59,532 nucleotides of DNA from the IMG/VR virus record IMGVR_UViG_3300030294_000037, positions 1 to 59,532 of that record. One strand, 5' to 3'. Positions 13,636 to 21,215 of the stretch are shown here, in pieces. Position 1 is the stretch's first letter; the number at the start of each line of letters is the position of its first letter. The notes under the pieces are model-generated. The model did not search any database. It was not told the origin of the DNA and saw only the letters and a program-made list of their open reading frames with translations. The position numbers were made by a program, and so were the translations under genes. This stretch comes from a virus.

Positions 13636-14064
13636 ATGCCTGAAGAAATCGTTTTGATCCAACCGCTGCCCGTGGAACGTGACGAAACTGGCTGCTGGAC
13701 ACACCCAGCCTGGCCCTCCACTGATGACGAGCTCATTCCATACGCTTGGTTCACAGACCGGGGCCTGGAAGTCCGTGAGCGAAATTTCGAGGATGACGCC
13801 CCAGATGAGCTGCAAGCGGCATGGTTCGCCAGTGGCATCGCGGATTGTACGGCCTGGGCGCCGACACGGCCCGCTGGTGATGGCTGGTTCATCTTCTCGA
13901 TCCACGACACCGAAGACGGCCCAGTGTGCGTATGGGTGCGGTATGTGCCGAGCCTGCAGCGAGAAGTCGACGCCGTGGCAGTTGGCAAAGAGTTCTGCGG
14001 CGCGTGCGGTGACGGTTGCGGCTCTTGCCAGGTTGCAGAGGAAAGCGCGCTGGTGACGCCATGA
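13636..14064 (+). CDS. Hypothetical protein with C-terminal Cys-rich tail, 142 aa
   Basis: ATG 13636 after AAGGACGAAG. Acidic; many Trp residues (WTHPAW, YAWF, AAWF, DGWF). The C-terminus has CGACGDGCGSC, which could bind a metal. No domain recognised. It resumes the plus-strand operon after two opposite-strand cassettes. Function unknown. Confidence 0.6.
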   Translation: MPEEIVLIQPLPVERDETGCWTHPAWPSTDDELIPYAWFTDRGLEVRERNFEDDAPDELQAAWFASGIADCTAWAPTRPAGDGWFIFSIHDTEDGPVCVWVRYVPSLQREVDAVAVGKEFCGACGDGCGSCQVAEESALVTP

Positions 14065-14115
14065 TCGCCACCCTCTGGTTCGCCTACGCCTTCATCTACA
14101 AGGGGCCGAGGTGAT

Positions 14116-14283
14116 TCAGGAAGTCTTTGGGCTCCTGGTGTCGAACCAGAGCGCGAGCAGTATCGGCCCAAAACTTAATGAATACATTGGCCATACGCCA
14201 ATTTTGCCCGCGCTATGCAATGCAATGGCGATGCCCCCAACGACAATGGCAACGCAGTAACCAAAAAATACAGAGCCTTTCAT
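14116..14283 (-). CDS. Small membrane protein, 55 aa
   Basis: MKGSVFFGYCVAIVVGGIAI... with two hydrophobic segments (about 4-22 and 32-48). ATG 14283 is preferred because the extension upstream is polar and irregular; the ribosome binding site is weak (GAGAT). Opposite to the operon and next to two related cassettes, but no clear direct repeat flanks it. Function unknown. Confidence 0.5.
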   Translation of the reverse strand: MKGSVFFGYCVAIVVGGIAIALHSAGKIGVWPMYSLSFGPILLALWFDTRSPKTS

Positions 14284-14396
14284 GGTGATATCTCGAATTC
14301 CGTTTTCGAAAGCTGGATGTAAGTGGGGGCCATGATACCCACACTTCATAAGTCCAACTAGTTCATCCCCTCCCCTCTAACCTCAATCCCCCTACA

Positions 14397-14410
14397 TGCC
14401 TGCCGGTGAG
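14397..14410. repeat. Direct repeat left of cassette 3
   Basis: TGCCTGCCGGTGAG; repeated exactly 200 bp later at 14597-14610, on both sides of the 47-residue membrane-protein gene. Confidence 0.85.
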
Positions 14411-14412
14411 AA

Positions 14413-14556
14413 TCAGGACTGCTTCTTGCCCTTCGCCCACCCGCAAACCATAAGAACCAGGCCGGGGATCCACAAGGCCGGCGCAGTTATCGCGAGACCG
14501 CAGATTGCCAATGGGAGTCCAGTCAAAAACAGCGGGTTTCTAAACGCCTTATCCAT
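14413..14556 (-). CDS. Small membrane protein, 47 aa (cassette 3)
   Basis: MDKAFRNPLFLTGLPLAICG... with WIPGLVLMVCG. Paralogue of 13110-13250: same length, same two-helix layout and WIPG turn. ATG 14556 follows AAAGGTGG. Upstream TATGGTTTAATG...TTCTTAA matches the other cassette's leader. Flanked by a 14-bp direct repeat taken from the leader of the following gene. Function unknown. Confidence 0.65.
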   Translation of the reverse strand: MDKAFRNPLFLTGLPLAICGLAITAPALWIPGLVLMVCGWAKGKKQS

Positions 14557-14596
14557 TTCGCGCCACCTTTAAGAATTCATCTCATTAAACCATAAG

Positions 14597-14610
14597 TGCC
14601 TGCCGGTGAG
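14597..14610. repeat. Direct repeat right of cassette 3
   Basis: TGCCTGCCGGTGAG, in the leader of the plus-strand gene starting at 14630. Confidence 0.85.
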
Positions 14611-14629
14611 CGGCGGGCGAGGTATTCCT

Positions 14630-15250
14630 ATGCCCGAAGAAACTGAAGTGCTGTATGTCGTCCACGCCCAGGGCCCCGACGATCTGTACGCGGCTGCCAG
14701 CAAAGAGGAAGCCGACACGCTGGCTGCCAAGCAGAACGAACTGGTGCCGATGGCGAAGTGCATTGTGATCGTCAGCCCATGGTCTCCGGTCGATCACTGG
14801 AAAACTCTGGCCGAACAGAATGCAGAAGACGCTAAGTACCTGCGCAGCGGCTGGCAAGCCGACCTGAACCGGCTCAACGCTGCGAAAGCTGAAATCACCG
14901 CACTGAGCAAGAACGTGATCGACATGACCCGCGAGGACTTCGATGCAACGTTGAACAACCTTCGCAGGATGGGCGCCAGCATCGACGGCGACAACGCCTA
15001 CAAGCGCGATCTGTGCGACTCGATTTTCGGGGCCCTGGCCTTCGGCGCCCAGAACACCAACCCGCCGCCGGCGGATCACTGGGGGCAGCGCTTCTGGGAT
15101 ATCGGCCGGGAGGAGCGCGCAATGCAGGAAGAGCTACTCGAAAGCCTATCCAACTTGGTCGGCCTGGCGAAACTCGGCGCCGCCAGGCTCGACAAGTACC
15201 ACGCAGCCCTTGCCCACGCCGAGGCAGTAATCGCCAAGGCCACCCGATAA
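14630..15250 (+). CDS. Hypothetical phage protein, 206 aa
   Basis: ATG 14630 after GAGGT. N-terminal part (EVLYVVHAQGPDDLYAAASKEEADTLAAKQN) followed by long helices with coiled-coil character (about 75-110) and a C-terminal helical region. An HWKTLAEQNAEDA segment is typical of Pseudomonas/Burkholderia phage proteins of unknown role. Part of the rightward accessory operon. Confidence 0.65.
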   Translation: MPEETEVLYVVHAQGPDDLYAAASKEEADTLAAKQNELVPMAKCIVIVSPWSPVDHWKTLAEQNAEDAKYLRSGWQADLNRLNAAKAEITALSKNVIDMTREDFDATLNNLRRMGASIDGDNAYKRDLCDSIFGALAFGAQNTNPPPADHWGQRFWDIGREERAMQEELLESLSNLVGLAKLGAARLDKYHAALAHAEAVIAKATR

Positions 15251-15286
15251 CCCACCTTCTGCCGCCCAGCGCGGCAAGGACACCCC

Positions 15287-15508
15287 ATGTTCGCAACGAA
15301 ACTCACCCTGATCCTGCTGGGCGCTTTGCTGTACCTGGCCGCCACCGGCTACTGGTTCACCTGGCTCGGGCCTGAACTACTCAGCACCGGCACCACAGAG
15401 GCATTGCTCAGCGCATTCGCCGGCACCTGTGCCTGGATGCTGATCACCTTCGGCGTGGTCATCCACATCATCAAGACAGCGCGGCCCACAGCGGGCGGCG
15501 GGAGGTAA
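15287..15508 (+). CDS. Small two-helix membrane protein, 73 aa
   Basis: Hydrophobic segments at about 5-25 and 38-62, charged tail. ATG 15287 after GCGGCAAGGACACC. Just upstream of the excisionase/integrase pair. Could be a superinfection-exclusion or hypothetical inner-membrane protein; no family recognised. Confidence 0.6.
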   Translation: MFATKLTLILLGALLYLAATGYWFTWLGPELLSTGTTEALLSAFAGTCAWMLITFGVVIHIIKTARPTAGGGR

Positions 15509-15510
15509 TT

Positions 15511-15753
15511 ATGCAGGCAGAAATCCTGTCGGACGATGAGCTCGCCGACCTGACCGGTTACAAACACCGCGCCCACCAGCGCAAGTGGTTGAAGGACCGC
15601 AACTGGGTGTTCATTGAGAGCCGCGGCGGTCGCCCGCTGGTTGGTCGGATGTTCGCTCGTATGAAACTTGGCATGGTCAGCCCGACGATCATTGACCCAA
15701 ACCCGCCGCCGGCGCGCCCGGCATGGACGCCAGACTATTCCAGAGTGAGCTGA
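15511..15753 (+). CDS. DUF4224 protein, probable excisionase-type DNA-binding protein
   Basis: 80 residues. The N-terminal DUF4224 pattern (LSDDELADLTGYKHRAHQRKWL) is followed by a basic segment. Proteins of this family commonly sit directly before phage integrases and resemble winged-helix recombination directionality factors. The gap to the integrase start is one base. A role in excision of prophage A is inferred from family and position. Confidence 0.8.
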   Translation: MQAEILSDDELADLTGYKHRAHQRKWLKDRNWVFIESRGGRPLVGRMFARMKLGMVSPTIIDPNPPPARPAWTPDYSRVS

Positions 15754-15754
15754 T

Positions 15755-16804
15755 ATGCGTCCTCGAAACAAGGAATACCGACACCTACCCCCGCGCATGT
15801 ATCAGCGCACAAGGAAGCGTAAAAACGGCACTACCTGGACCGCGTTCTACTACCGAGACGCAACCGGAAAGGACGTGCCGCTGGGCAAGGATTTGGACAA
15901 AGCGCGGCTGAAGTGGGCCGAGCTTGAAGCCAAGGACAAGCCCTGCGATCTAACCATGATGAAGGGAATCTTTGATCGCTACGAGCGCGACGTCATACCA
16001 AAAAAAGGCGAGCGCACCCAGAAAGACAACCTGGCCGAGCTAAAACAACTGCGTCCCATGTTCGACGGGGCGCCCATCGACTCAATCACGCCAGCCAATA
16101 TTGCTGGGTACCGCGATGCGCGCACCGCAAAGGTTCGGGCCAACCGGGAAATTGCCCTGCTCTCCCACGTATTCAACCTGGCCCGGGAATGGGGTCTTAC
16201 CGAACGGGAGAACCCGTGCCAGGGCATTCGGAAGAACAAGGAAACTCCACGCGACTACTACGCCAACGCGGCAGTTTGGGATGCGGTCTACGGGATGGCA
16301 GAGCCAGAGCTCAAGGAAGCCATGGACTTGGGCTACCTGACGGGTCAGCGGCCGGCCGACGTGATCGTCATGCGCAGTGATGACACTGAGGGGGATTACT
16401 TCCTGGTTACGCAAGGGAAGACAAAGCTGAAGCTCAGGATTCTTATGCGCACGGAGGCAGGGGAAAACAGTTTGGGGAAATTGATTAGGGAGATAACGGA
16501 GAGGAATGCACACCACCCTTCCAAGTATCTGCTGATCAGCAAGCATGGCAAGAGGATGACGAAGGGGATGTTGCGCTTGCGCTGGGACAAGGCGCGGGAC
16601 AAGGCGCAGCAAAAAGCAATCGATCAGGGAGACCAGATGCTCGCCGCGAAGATTGGCGGGTTTCAGTTTCGCGATATCCGGCCAAAGGCGGCATCGGAAA
16701 TCGTCGATATTGGTGACGCAAGCCTGCTGCTGGGGCATAGCCAGCAGGAAATTACCAAGCGGGTTTACAGGAGGATTGGCGCTACCGCGAAGCCGTCAAA
16801 ATAG
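15755..16804 (+). CDS. int: Tyrosine-recombinase integrase of prophage A
   Basis: 349 residues. N-terminal arm-binding part (RKNGTTWTAFYYRDATGK), core-binding SAM-like domain at about 65-150, catalytic domain at about 165-340 with Arg in TGQRPAD, RDIR at the HxxR position, His in LLGHSQQ and Tyr in KRVYRR. It should recombine phage DNA with the 3' end of tRNA-Ser(UGA), whose fragment starts 116 bp downstream. Gene end next to att is the standard layout. Confidence 0.93.
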   Translation: MRPRNKEYRHLPPRMYQRTRKRKNGTTWTAFYYRDATGKDVPLGKDLDKARLKWAELEAKDKPCDLTMMKGIFDRYERDVIPKKGERTQKDNLAELKQLRPMFDGAPIDSITPANIAGYRDARTAKVRANREIALLSHVFNLAREWGLTERENPCQGIRKNKETPRDYYANAAVWDAVYGMAEPELKEAMDLGYLTGQRPADVIVMRSDDTEGDYFLVTQGKTKLKLRILMRTEAGENSLGKLIREITERNAHHPSKYLLISKHGKRMTKGMLRLRWDKARDKAQQKAIDQGDQMLAAKIGGFQFRDIRPKAASEIVDIGDASLLLGHSQQEITKRVYRRIGATAKPSK

Positions 16805-16884
16805 GAAAGTTCTGGAACACTTCCACAATAGTTATGGAACGCCTGACAAAAACCGCCTTTTCCTGCCCAACCCCCAGAAATGCA

Positions 16885-16907
16885 AAAGCCCCGCATCAGC
16901 GGGGCTT
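16885..16907. terminator. Terminator between integrase and attachment core
   Basis: AAAGCCCCGC, loop ATC(A), GCGGGGCTTT: symmetrical and usable in both directions. It lies between the integrase and the tRNA fragment, and may originally have been the tRNA terminator. Confidence 0.75.
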
Positions 16908-16919
16908 TCGTGTAAATCT

Positions 16920-16983
16920 TGGCGGGAAACCAGGGATTCGAACCCTGGGAACGCTATTAACGTTCGCCGGTTTTCAAGACCGA
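16920..16983 (-). other. Attachment core: 3' fragment of tRNA-Ser(UGA), prophage junction
   Basis: The minus strand reads the 3' part of tRNA-Ser from the anticodon arm (CGGTCTTGAAAACCG, anticodon UGA) through the variable arm, TTCGAAT T-loop and acceptor ending CCA. The 5' half is missing: sequence right of 16983 does not form the D arm. This is what a phage integrated into the tRNA leaves at its ends. Here it separates A from B, so it is a phage-phage att site, not a working tRNA gene. Confidence 0.85.
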
Positions 16984-17192
16984 TAGGAAAATACAAGCAG
17001 GGATAGCCTTAGAGGCTAGGTGGCGTCCCATAACGTGAAGAAAACGACAGAGCTGGAGACCGCATTCTATCAGGGGTGCGGCTTTAGTTCTGGGACCGTT
17101 TTACAACCCTCCCCCGGCGTCCTGCCACCGAACACAAAACCAAAATCTGCTACAGCTCGTCGCCTCAAATCGCGCAACGATCAAACCTCGAT

Positions 17193-17212
17193 TACTGTAT
17201 GCGCATACAGTA
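17193..17212. promoter_or_regulatory. LexA (SOS) box, perfect palindrome
   Basis: TACTGTATGCGCATACAGTA, matching CTGT-N8-ACAG with extended symmetry. 17 bp upstream of ATG 17229, so the gene there should be induced by DNA damage. Confidence 0.85.
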
Positions 17213-17228
17213 TTTGGATTTACCCACC

Positions 17229-17588
17229 ATGCACATCGATGAAGACACCTGCGAGTGGCTTGACCTCCCATCGCCCCTGGAAATGTACAAACATCACGCG
17301 GCGTTGCTCGAAGACGAGATCGCCGCGCTTCATCTACAACTGCGCAAGGCCCGGGATAACGTCCGGGGCCTGGTGCAAATGAACGACGAGCTTGCCACCG
17401 GCAAAGCCATTGCCGAGACCGCGCTTAAAAAGGCTCTTGCTGACGCGGGCAGGCTCAATCAAGAAACCTCAGAAATGGGCCGTCGCATAAATGGTCTGAT
17501 GGCCGTGGTCGAACAGCGTGACCACCTGTTTAGGGAGAACCAGCGGTTGCTGATGGAGAGGAATCGCACCTCTACTGACACGCATTGA
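17229..17588 (+). CDS. SOS-controlled coiled-coil protein, 119 aa
   Basis: Starts MHIDEDTCEWLDLPSPLEMYK; the frame could begin at 17199, but that ATG lies inside the LexA box, so ATG 17229 is preferred. Residues about 20-110 are a heptad-rich coiled coil (HHAALLEDEIAALHLQLRKA). Sits alone between the att core and the spanin genes of B, on the opposite strand to the late operon, so it is probably a lysogenically or SOS-expressed accessory gene. Function unknown. Confidence 0.65.
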   Translation: MHIDEDTCEWLDLPSPLEMYKHHAALLEDEIAALHLQLRKARDNVRGLVQMNDELATGKAIAETALKKALADAGRLNQETSEMGRRINGLMAVVEQRDHLFRENQRLLMERNRTSTDTH

Positions 17589-17787
17589 CCGCTGCAACCA
17601 ACTGCCGCTCATAGCCAATACGCTGCCGGCGCTCAGCCAGCAAAGCACGCACCTTAACTTCCAGGCTATCGGACTTCTTCAAGCCGGTAGCTGCCCATGG
17701 CGGCACCGCTACCTCTTTCGTCTTGCACGGCACCTGCACCGGCGTCCTGCCGACCGAACGCAACCCCCTATTCCCCCAGGCTGTCAT
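17572..17787 (-). CDS. Possible lysis-associated protein, 71 aa
   Basis: Overlaps the end of the Rz-like gene by 20 bases. Pattern VQVPCKTKEVAVPPWAATG and LLAERRQRIGYERQLVAAV resembles small proteins placed after spanins in some Pseudomonas phages, but no signal sequence is visible. Role in lysis is only inferred from position. Its 3' end overlaps the convergent SOS gene by 17 bases. Confidence 0.45.
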   Translation of the reverse strand: MTAWGNRGLRSVGRTPVQVPCKTKEVAVPPWAATGLKKSDSLEVKVRALLAERRQRIGYERQLVAAVNACQ

Positions 17788-18283
17788 ACGCCTGCTCGCA
17801 GGTCAGGCCCCGGGCTCTGGCTTGGTCAGCCACTGTTGCCAGATCACCCGCTCGCTGGTCAGCGCGTTTGAGCACGTCGGCAAGCACCATGACGGCACGG
17901 GTAGCTGCCGCGCTTGCGGCGGCAGTGCAGGAATTGCCGCTGGCTTGACTGGCTGCGATGCGACTGGCAAGGCCGTCGGCTGCGCTGCGCAACCTGTCAG
18001 ACTCACGGTTAGCAGCAGTGACAGCAGCAGCAGCGGTATCGATAAGAGCTTGGCCATTCTGGACTACCTTGTTGATCGCCTGTTGGCGGGACTGTTCTTT
18101 GGCGCGCTCTGCGGCCTCGTTGGTGGCCTGGGCGGCTTCATCACGCGCATCCCGCTCGCTCCACTTTGCCTGCCACTCGTCATTGGTGACCGTCACACCG
18201 TGGTGGTACACGCCAAACAGAGCAACAGCCACCAGCAGCAGCGCGACTATATAAGGAAGGATCTTCAGCAAGATCGTGCTCAT
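17768..18283 (-). CDS. i-spanin, Rz-like (DUF2514-type)
   Basis: 171 residues. N-terminal membrane anchor at about 7-27 (ILPYIVALLLVAVALFGVYH), then a long periplasmic Ala/Arg/Glu-rich coiled coil. With the embedded lipoprotein it should span the periplasm and fuse inner and outer membranes at the last step of lysis. It overlaps the endolysin by 4 bases (ATGA). Confidence 0.85.
   Translation of the reverse strand: MSTILLKILPYIVALLLVAVALFGVYHHGVTVTNDEWQAKWSERDARDEAAQATNEAAERAKEQSRQQAINKVVQNGQALIDTAAAAVTAANRESDRLRSAADGLASRIAASQASGNSCTAAASAAATRAVMVLADVLKRADQRAGDLATVADQARARGLTCEQAYDSLGE
17803..18057 (-). CDS. o-spanin lipoprotein, Rz1-like, embedded in the Rz gene
   Basis: 84 residues, wholly inside the i-spanin gene in another frame. 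Signal peptide with lipobox (LLLTVSLTG before Cys22), then a Pro-rich stretch (PALPPQARQLPVP). This is the classical embedded Rz/Rz1 arrangement. It should be an outer-membrane lipoprotein interacting with the Rz coiled coil. Confidence 0.8.
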   Translation of the reverse strand: MAKLLSIPLLLLSLLLTVSLTGCAAQPTALPVASQPVKPAAIPALPPQARQLPVPSWCLPTCSNALTSERVIWQQWLTKPEPGA

Positions 18284-18759
18284 GCTGAGGCCACCCCTAT
18301 AGCAATTGCCTGGGTTCCAGTCTTCCCGGCAAACAGCGCAGCCTCGGCCGCCCTGCGCCGAGTCAGGCCGCGCATCGGCTTACCCGCAGCGCGGTTCCAG
18401 CGGGAAAACTGTGCTGCAGCGCCGGCCATGTCGCCAGCGTTGACCAGATTCAGCAGCGTCGAGCCTTCGAAGTTGCCCGCGCCGAGGTTGTAGACGAAGT
18501 CGACCAGCGCATCGAACTGACCCTGGTCTACCCCACCAGTGACTGCGCACGAGACCGTCAACTCGCGCTCGGCCAAGTCTTCAAGCAACTGGGCATCAGC
18601 CTTGGCCTGTGTCCATACAAGCCCCTGAGCGACTTCGGGACCAGTGTGGCCCCAGCCGATTGTCCACGGCGCTCCACCTGTGGCAGGGTCTGGATAGGCG
18701 CTCAACGAGCAGTTTTCAAAGTGCTTCAGCACGGCGATGCCGTTTTGAGATATGCGCAT
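18280..18759 (-). CDS. Endolysin, T4-type lysozyme (GH24)
   Basis: 159 residues. Catalytic triad recognisable: Glu15 (HFENC), Asp24 (YPDPATGG) and Thr33 in WTIGWGHT. It cleaves the glycan backbone of peptidoglycan. No signal or SAR anchor at the N-terminus, so it needs a holin. Starts at ATG 18759 after GGAG. It directly follows a remnant of a different endolysin. Confidence 0.92.
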   Translation of the reverse strand: MRISQNGIAVLKHFENCSLSAYPDPATGGAPWTIGWGHTGPEVAQGLVWTQAKADAQLLEDLAERELTVSCAVTGGVDQGQFDALVDFVYNLGAGNFEGSTLLNLVNAGDMAGAAAQFSRWNRAAGKPMRGLTRRRAAEAALFAGKTGTQAIAIGVASA

Positions 18760-18762
18760 TTC

Positions 18763-18843
18763 TCAAGCTCCATGAACAAAAACGCCGGCTTGGCGGCCGG
18801 CGTTCGGGAGGATCTGCAGCAACTGCTGCTCGGTGATTGGCAT
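18763..18843 (-). pseudogene. Remnant of a GH19-type endolysin (first 23 codons)
   Basis: ATG 18843 opens MPITEQQLLQILPNAG-QAGVFV, the conserved start of GH19 (chitinase-like) lysozymes in Pseudomonas phages, then runs out after three unrelated codons into a stop at 18763, just before the GH24 gene. The leader (CGCCTGGAGAAAA) is intact. This indicates replacement of the endolysin at a breakpoint a few codons into the old gene. Confidence 0.7.
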
Positions 18844-18859
18844 GGCTTTTCTCCAGGCG

Positions 18860-18879
18860 AAAAAAACCGCACAAGGCGG
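18860..18879 (-). terminator. Terminator ahead of the endolysin leader
   Basis: On the minus strand CCGC, five-base loop, GCGG then seven T, followed at once by the CGCCTGGAG leader. Similar terminator-leader unit at 29240-29261. Confidence 0.6.
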
Positions 18880-18900
18880 CAGAGGTCGATCGGCGATGGA

Positions 18901-19305
18901 TCAGCTCGGCTGTACTGGCCAATCGATTGTGGTGGGGAACCCGGCCTGATCTGGCACTCGATTAACGTCGACCCTGTATTGCTTCCAAAGTTTAAGGTTT
19001 GCTTTGTCGACATCGGTAGCGCTGTCGAGGTCTATCGCGTCTTGCAGCGGCGCAATGCGAAATGCTGCCAGCGTTAATAGGTAGTCGCGGCGGTCGTTAG
19101 CAATTGCGGTCAGCTCTCCCAGCGTTGGCTCCGGCTCCGGTTCCGGTTCGGGCACCAATGGCGGTGCAACTTTGAATCCGTTATCAATAGTAACTTCGAG
19201 CCCCGCGCACATCCCGTTCACGGCTTCCGCATATTGCTCTTGCGTAATTTCAATCGCATCAGAAAACGGCTCGGTGGAAATTTGTCCGTTGGCGGCGTAT
19301 GGCAT
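18901..19305 (-). CDS. Tail fibre assembly chaperone
   Basis: 134 residues. N-terminal part typical of Caudovirales tail-fibre assembly proteins (ISTEPFSDAIEITQEQYAEA), Pro-Glu-rich linker (PEPEPEPEPT), C-terminal RRDYLLTLAAFRIAPLQDAIDLD...YRVDVNRVPDQ...IDWP signature. It helps fold and attach the tail fibre. Starts one base after the fibre stop. Confidence 0.85.
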   Translation of the reverse strand: MPYAANGQISTEPFSDAIEITQEQYAEAVNGMCAGLEVTIDNGFKVAPPLVPEPEPEPEPTLGELTAIANDRRDYLLTLAAFRIAPLQDAIDLDSATDVDKANLKLWKQYRVDVNRVPDQAGFPTTIDWPVQPS

Positions 19306-20603
19306 TATTTGACTCTCATATAGTAAGTGACACCGATGTTTTTAGAGCGGGTCTCATTGCCGATGCGCGGAGCACCGTTTGTGCCGTCAGTGACGGGGTC
19401 GCCTGTCGTAGCCGACTGCCCGATGCCGCTCGCTGGAGCTGGGAGCTGCCAGCTTTGTGCCGAACTTAGCGATATGAATGCTGTTGCAGGGCTAAGCGGC
19501 GAATGGCGATGGCCATGCCCTTGGTCGGCCTCAATCCCACCGCTGTTACCCGCGCGCAAACTGCGCCGCTCAGTGTTGATAAGTTGCACTGTTTGCCCAT
19601 TGATTGGGCTGCCGGACAAACTTACAACAGCCGTTGCAATAACAAGTGGTGCCGAACCCGTGACGCTCTCAGAAGTTAGCACTCCGGTGTTGTAAGCGTC
19701 TGCAGCCGTCATCTTGATATAGCGGTAAGCGCTGTTGTTGGTCGGTGGCTGGCTTACACCTGCGATATTATCAAACACAGCGATGGGCACACCCACTGGC
19801 TGGTAAAGCCAGGGATCGGCCGCGACTGTCGGCGGTAACGGATCACGTAATACAAAATCAGTGCCGTCGTATTCAATGTCGCCGAGCTGGCCCACAGCAA
19901 ATACTGCAGCTACCTTGGCGCCAGTCGAGTCGTACTGTTTAAGGTTCTGGGTGCCCCTTCCGGACACGTTAATGGTGTCGTTACCGGTACTGTTCTGGCT
20001 GAACTTCACCCGAAATCGCAGCGGAGCTGCGTATGCGGAAATCGCTGGAACCGGAGCGAGCGTAAGCGCACCAGGAACGCCAGAAGTTGTAAACGCGGTA
20101 AAGGCCTGGGACTGGGTAGCATTTGCGAGTTTCTTTGCAGTAACAGCGGCTGCGTCATCAACGCCGGCGTTGACAATGGTCTGTGTGGCGATCTTCAACC
20201 AACCGAAAGCGGTCTCCGTCGCTTGTCCGATATAATTGGCTAGCTTTTGAGCAAGCTTAAGTGGAGTGATGGCAGTGGAGTCATCAGTCCCTGCGATAGC
20301 TTGCGGATTCGTCGACAGCTTCAAGATGCCGGCGGCTGTCTCGCTGGCTTGGCCGGCCGCACTACTTTGAACAATTTTGGCAATCGCCAGAGCCAACTGG
20401 TTGTATTGCCCTTTTGCCGGGGTTATTCCGCCGGCGGCCAAAACGTTGAGATTCTCCATCATGAGCATGTTCATAAATTCGGCGGGGAGAATCGTCGGAG
20501 CTGCGCCCGTCGCTGGGTTGCCGTCTGTGAAGAACCCCACAGTACCCGGCGAGGTGCTGGCCGGGAGTAGCGGCGCAACAGACGAGTTATCAATTTGATA
20601 CAT
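19305..20603 (-). CDS. Tail fibre / receptor-binding protein
   Basis: 432 residues. The N-terminus (about 1-80) fits the Mu/P2-like fibre baseplate-attachment region (TVGFFTDGNPATGAAPTILPAEFMN); two repeats (ASETAAGILKLSTN and ATETAFGWLKIATQ) precede the shaft; a GHGHRHSP segment and the C-terminal RIGNETRSKNIGV... are collar-like. It should recognise the host surface. It has no DGR variable repeat, so host-range tropism is not what this DGR diversifies. Confidence 0.85.
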   Translation of the reverse strand: MYQIDNSSVAPLLPASTSPGTVGFFTDGNPATGAAPTILPAEFMNMLMMENLNVLAAGGITPAKGQYNQLALAIAKIVQSSAAGQASETAAGILKLSTNPQAIAGTDDSTAITPLKLAQKLANYIGQATETAFGWLKIATQTIVNAGVDDAAAVTAKKLANATQSQAFTAFTTSGVPGALTLAPVPAISAYAAPLRFRVKFSQNSTGNDTINVSGRGTQNLKQYDSTGAKVAAVFAVGQLGDIEYDGTDFVLRDPLPPTVAADPWLYQPVGVPIAVFDNIAGVSQPPTNNSAYRYIKMTAADAYNTGVLTSESVTGSAPLVIATAVVSLSGSPINGQTVQLINTERRSLRAGNSGGIEADQGHGHRHSPLSPATAFISLSSAQSWQLPAPASGIGQSATTGDPVTDGTNGAPRIGNETRSKNIGVTYYMRVK

Positions 20604-20611
20604 CTAGGGCC

Positions 20612-21208
20612 TCACGAATAATGGAACTGCAAGATGGTGTGTGCTGGTTTGGCTTCGGATAGCTCGCACTCGAGGACTTTGTTTCCCCAGGACGACAACG
20701 GTTCGCCGGCGGCCGATTGCCCGGCCCGGAAATAGTTGACGGTGTTGAGTTTGGTGTTGATAGACCAGGTGAAAAACCAGTCAGTACCGCCGAGCTGCTG
20801 ACCGCAGACGCTTTGCCCGCAACGAAACGGCGCGTACTGGGTGATGGTCACGGAGTAGCCGAGGCCGAGCGCATAGGCGATGAAGAACTGCATCGACTGG
20901 CCGCCGGTGCTGGTGAGCCGCGCCACGACCTGGTTGCGGCGCCCATGAAATGTGGGTGCCACGCCCGCGCAGGGATCTGGCAGGCCAAGCGTCTGTTCCC
21001 ACTCGGTCAGGAAGTTGACTGTGGTCGAGGGGAACATGTCGGTGAGCAGACCGAGGCCTGCATCACTCAAACGCTGAAACGTCGGGGCAAAACAGGAAAC
21101 CGCCTGGGCCTGAACACTCGAAAGCTCTTTGGGCCAGACCCGGCCGCGAGGCAACAGCCCGAGCAGCGCTGACGTGAAGTCGGCACTGGTGAACGAATAC
21201 TTGGACAT
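20612..21208 (-). CDS. Tail protein, DUF2313 (YmfQ / Mu gp48-like)
   Basis: 198 residues (MSKYSFTSADFTSALLGLLPRGRVWP). DUF2313 baseplate-fibre connector of Mu-like tails, usually between gp47 and the fibre, as here. Start at 21208 rather than 21223 because homology starts there; it overlaps the end of the gp47-like gene slightly upstream. Contains FRCGQSVCGQQL, normal for the family. Confidence 0.85.
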   Translation of the reverse strand: MSKYSFTSADFTSALLGLLPRGRVWPKELSSVQAQAVSCFAPTFQRLSDAGLGLLTDMFPSTTVNFLTEWEQTLGLPDPCAGVAPTFHGRRNQVVARLTSTGGQSMQFFIAYALGLGYSVTITQYAPFRCGQSVCGQQLGGTDWFFTWSINTKLNTVNYFRAGQSAAGEPLSSWGNKVLECELSEAKPAHTILQFHYS

Positions 21209-21215
21209 GGAGGCC

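Larger units (their letters stand above)
1..16983. mobile_element. Prophage A (right part; left end outside window)
   Basis: Lambda-like temperate phage genome. Seen from left to right: replication gene with internal iterons, Rha-type regulator, Cro/CI switch, accessory genes with a DGR, DUF4224 gene and integrase, then a tRNA-Ser 3' fragment as attachment core. By analogy with prophage B, its late genes should lie left of position 1. The right boundary is placed at the attachment core at 16920-16983. Confidence 0.85.

Noticed and set aside
14061-14114. 17-codon frame MIATLWFAYAFIYKGPR coupled to the gene before
   Set aside because: Too short and without comparison to support it, though coupling makes it possible.
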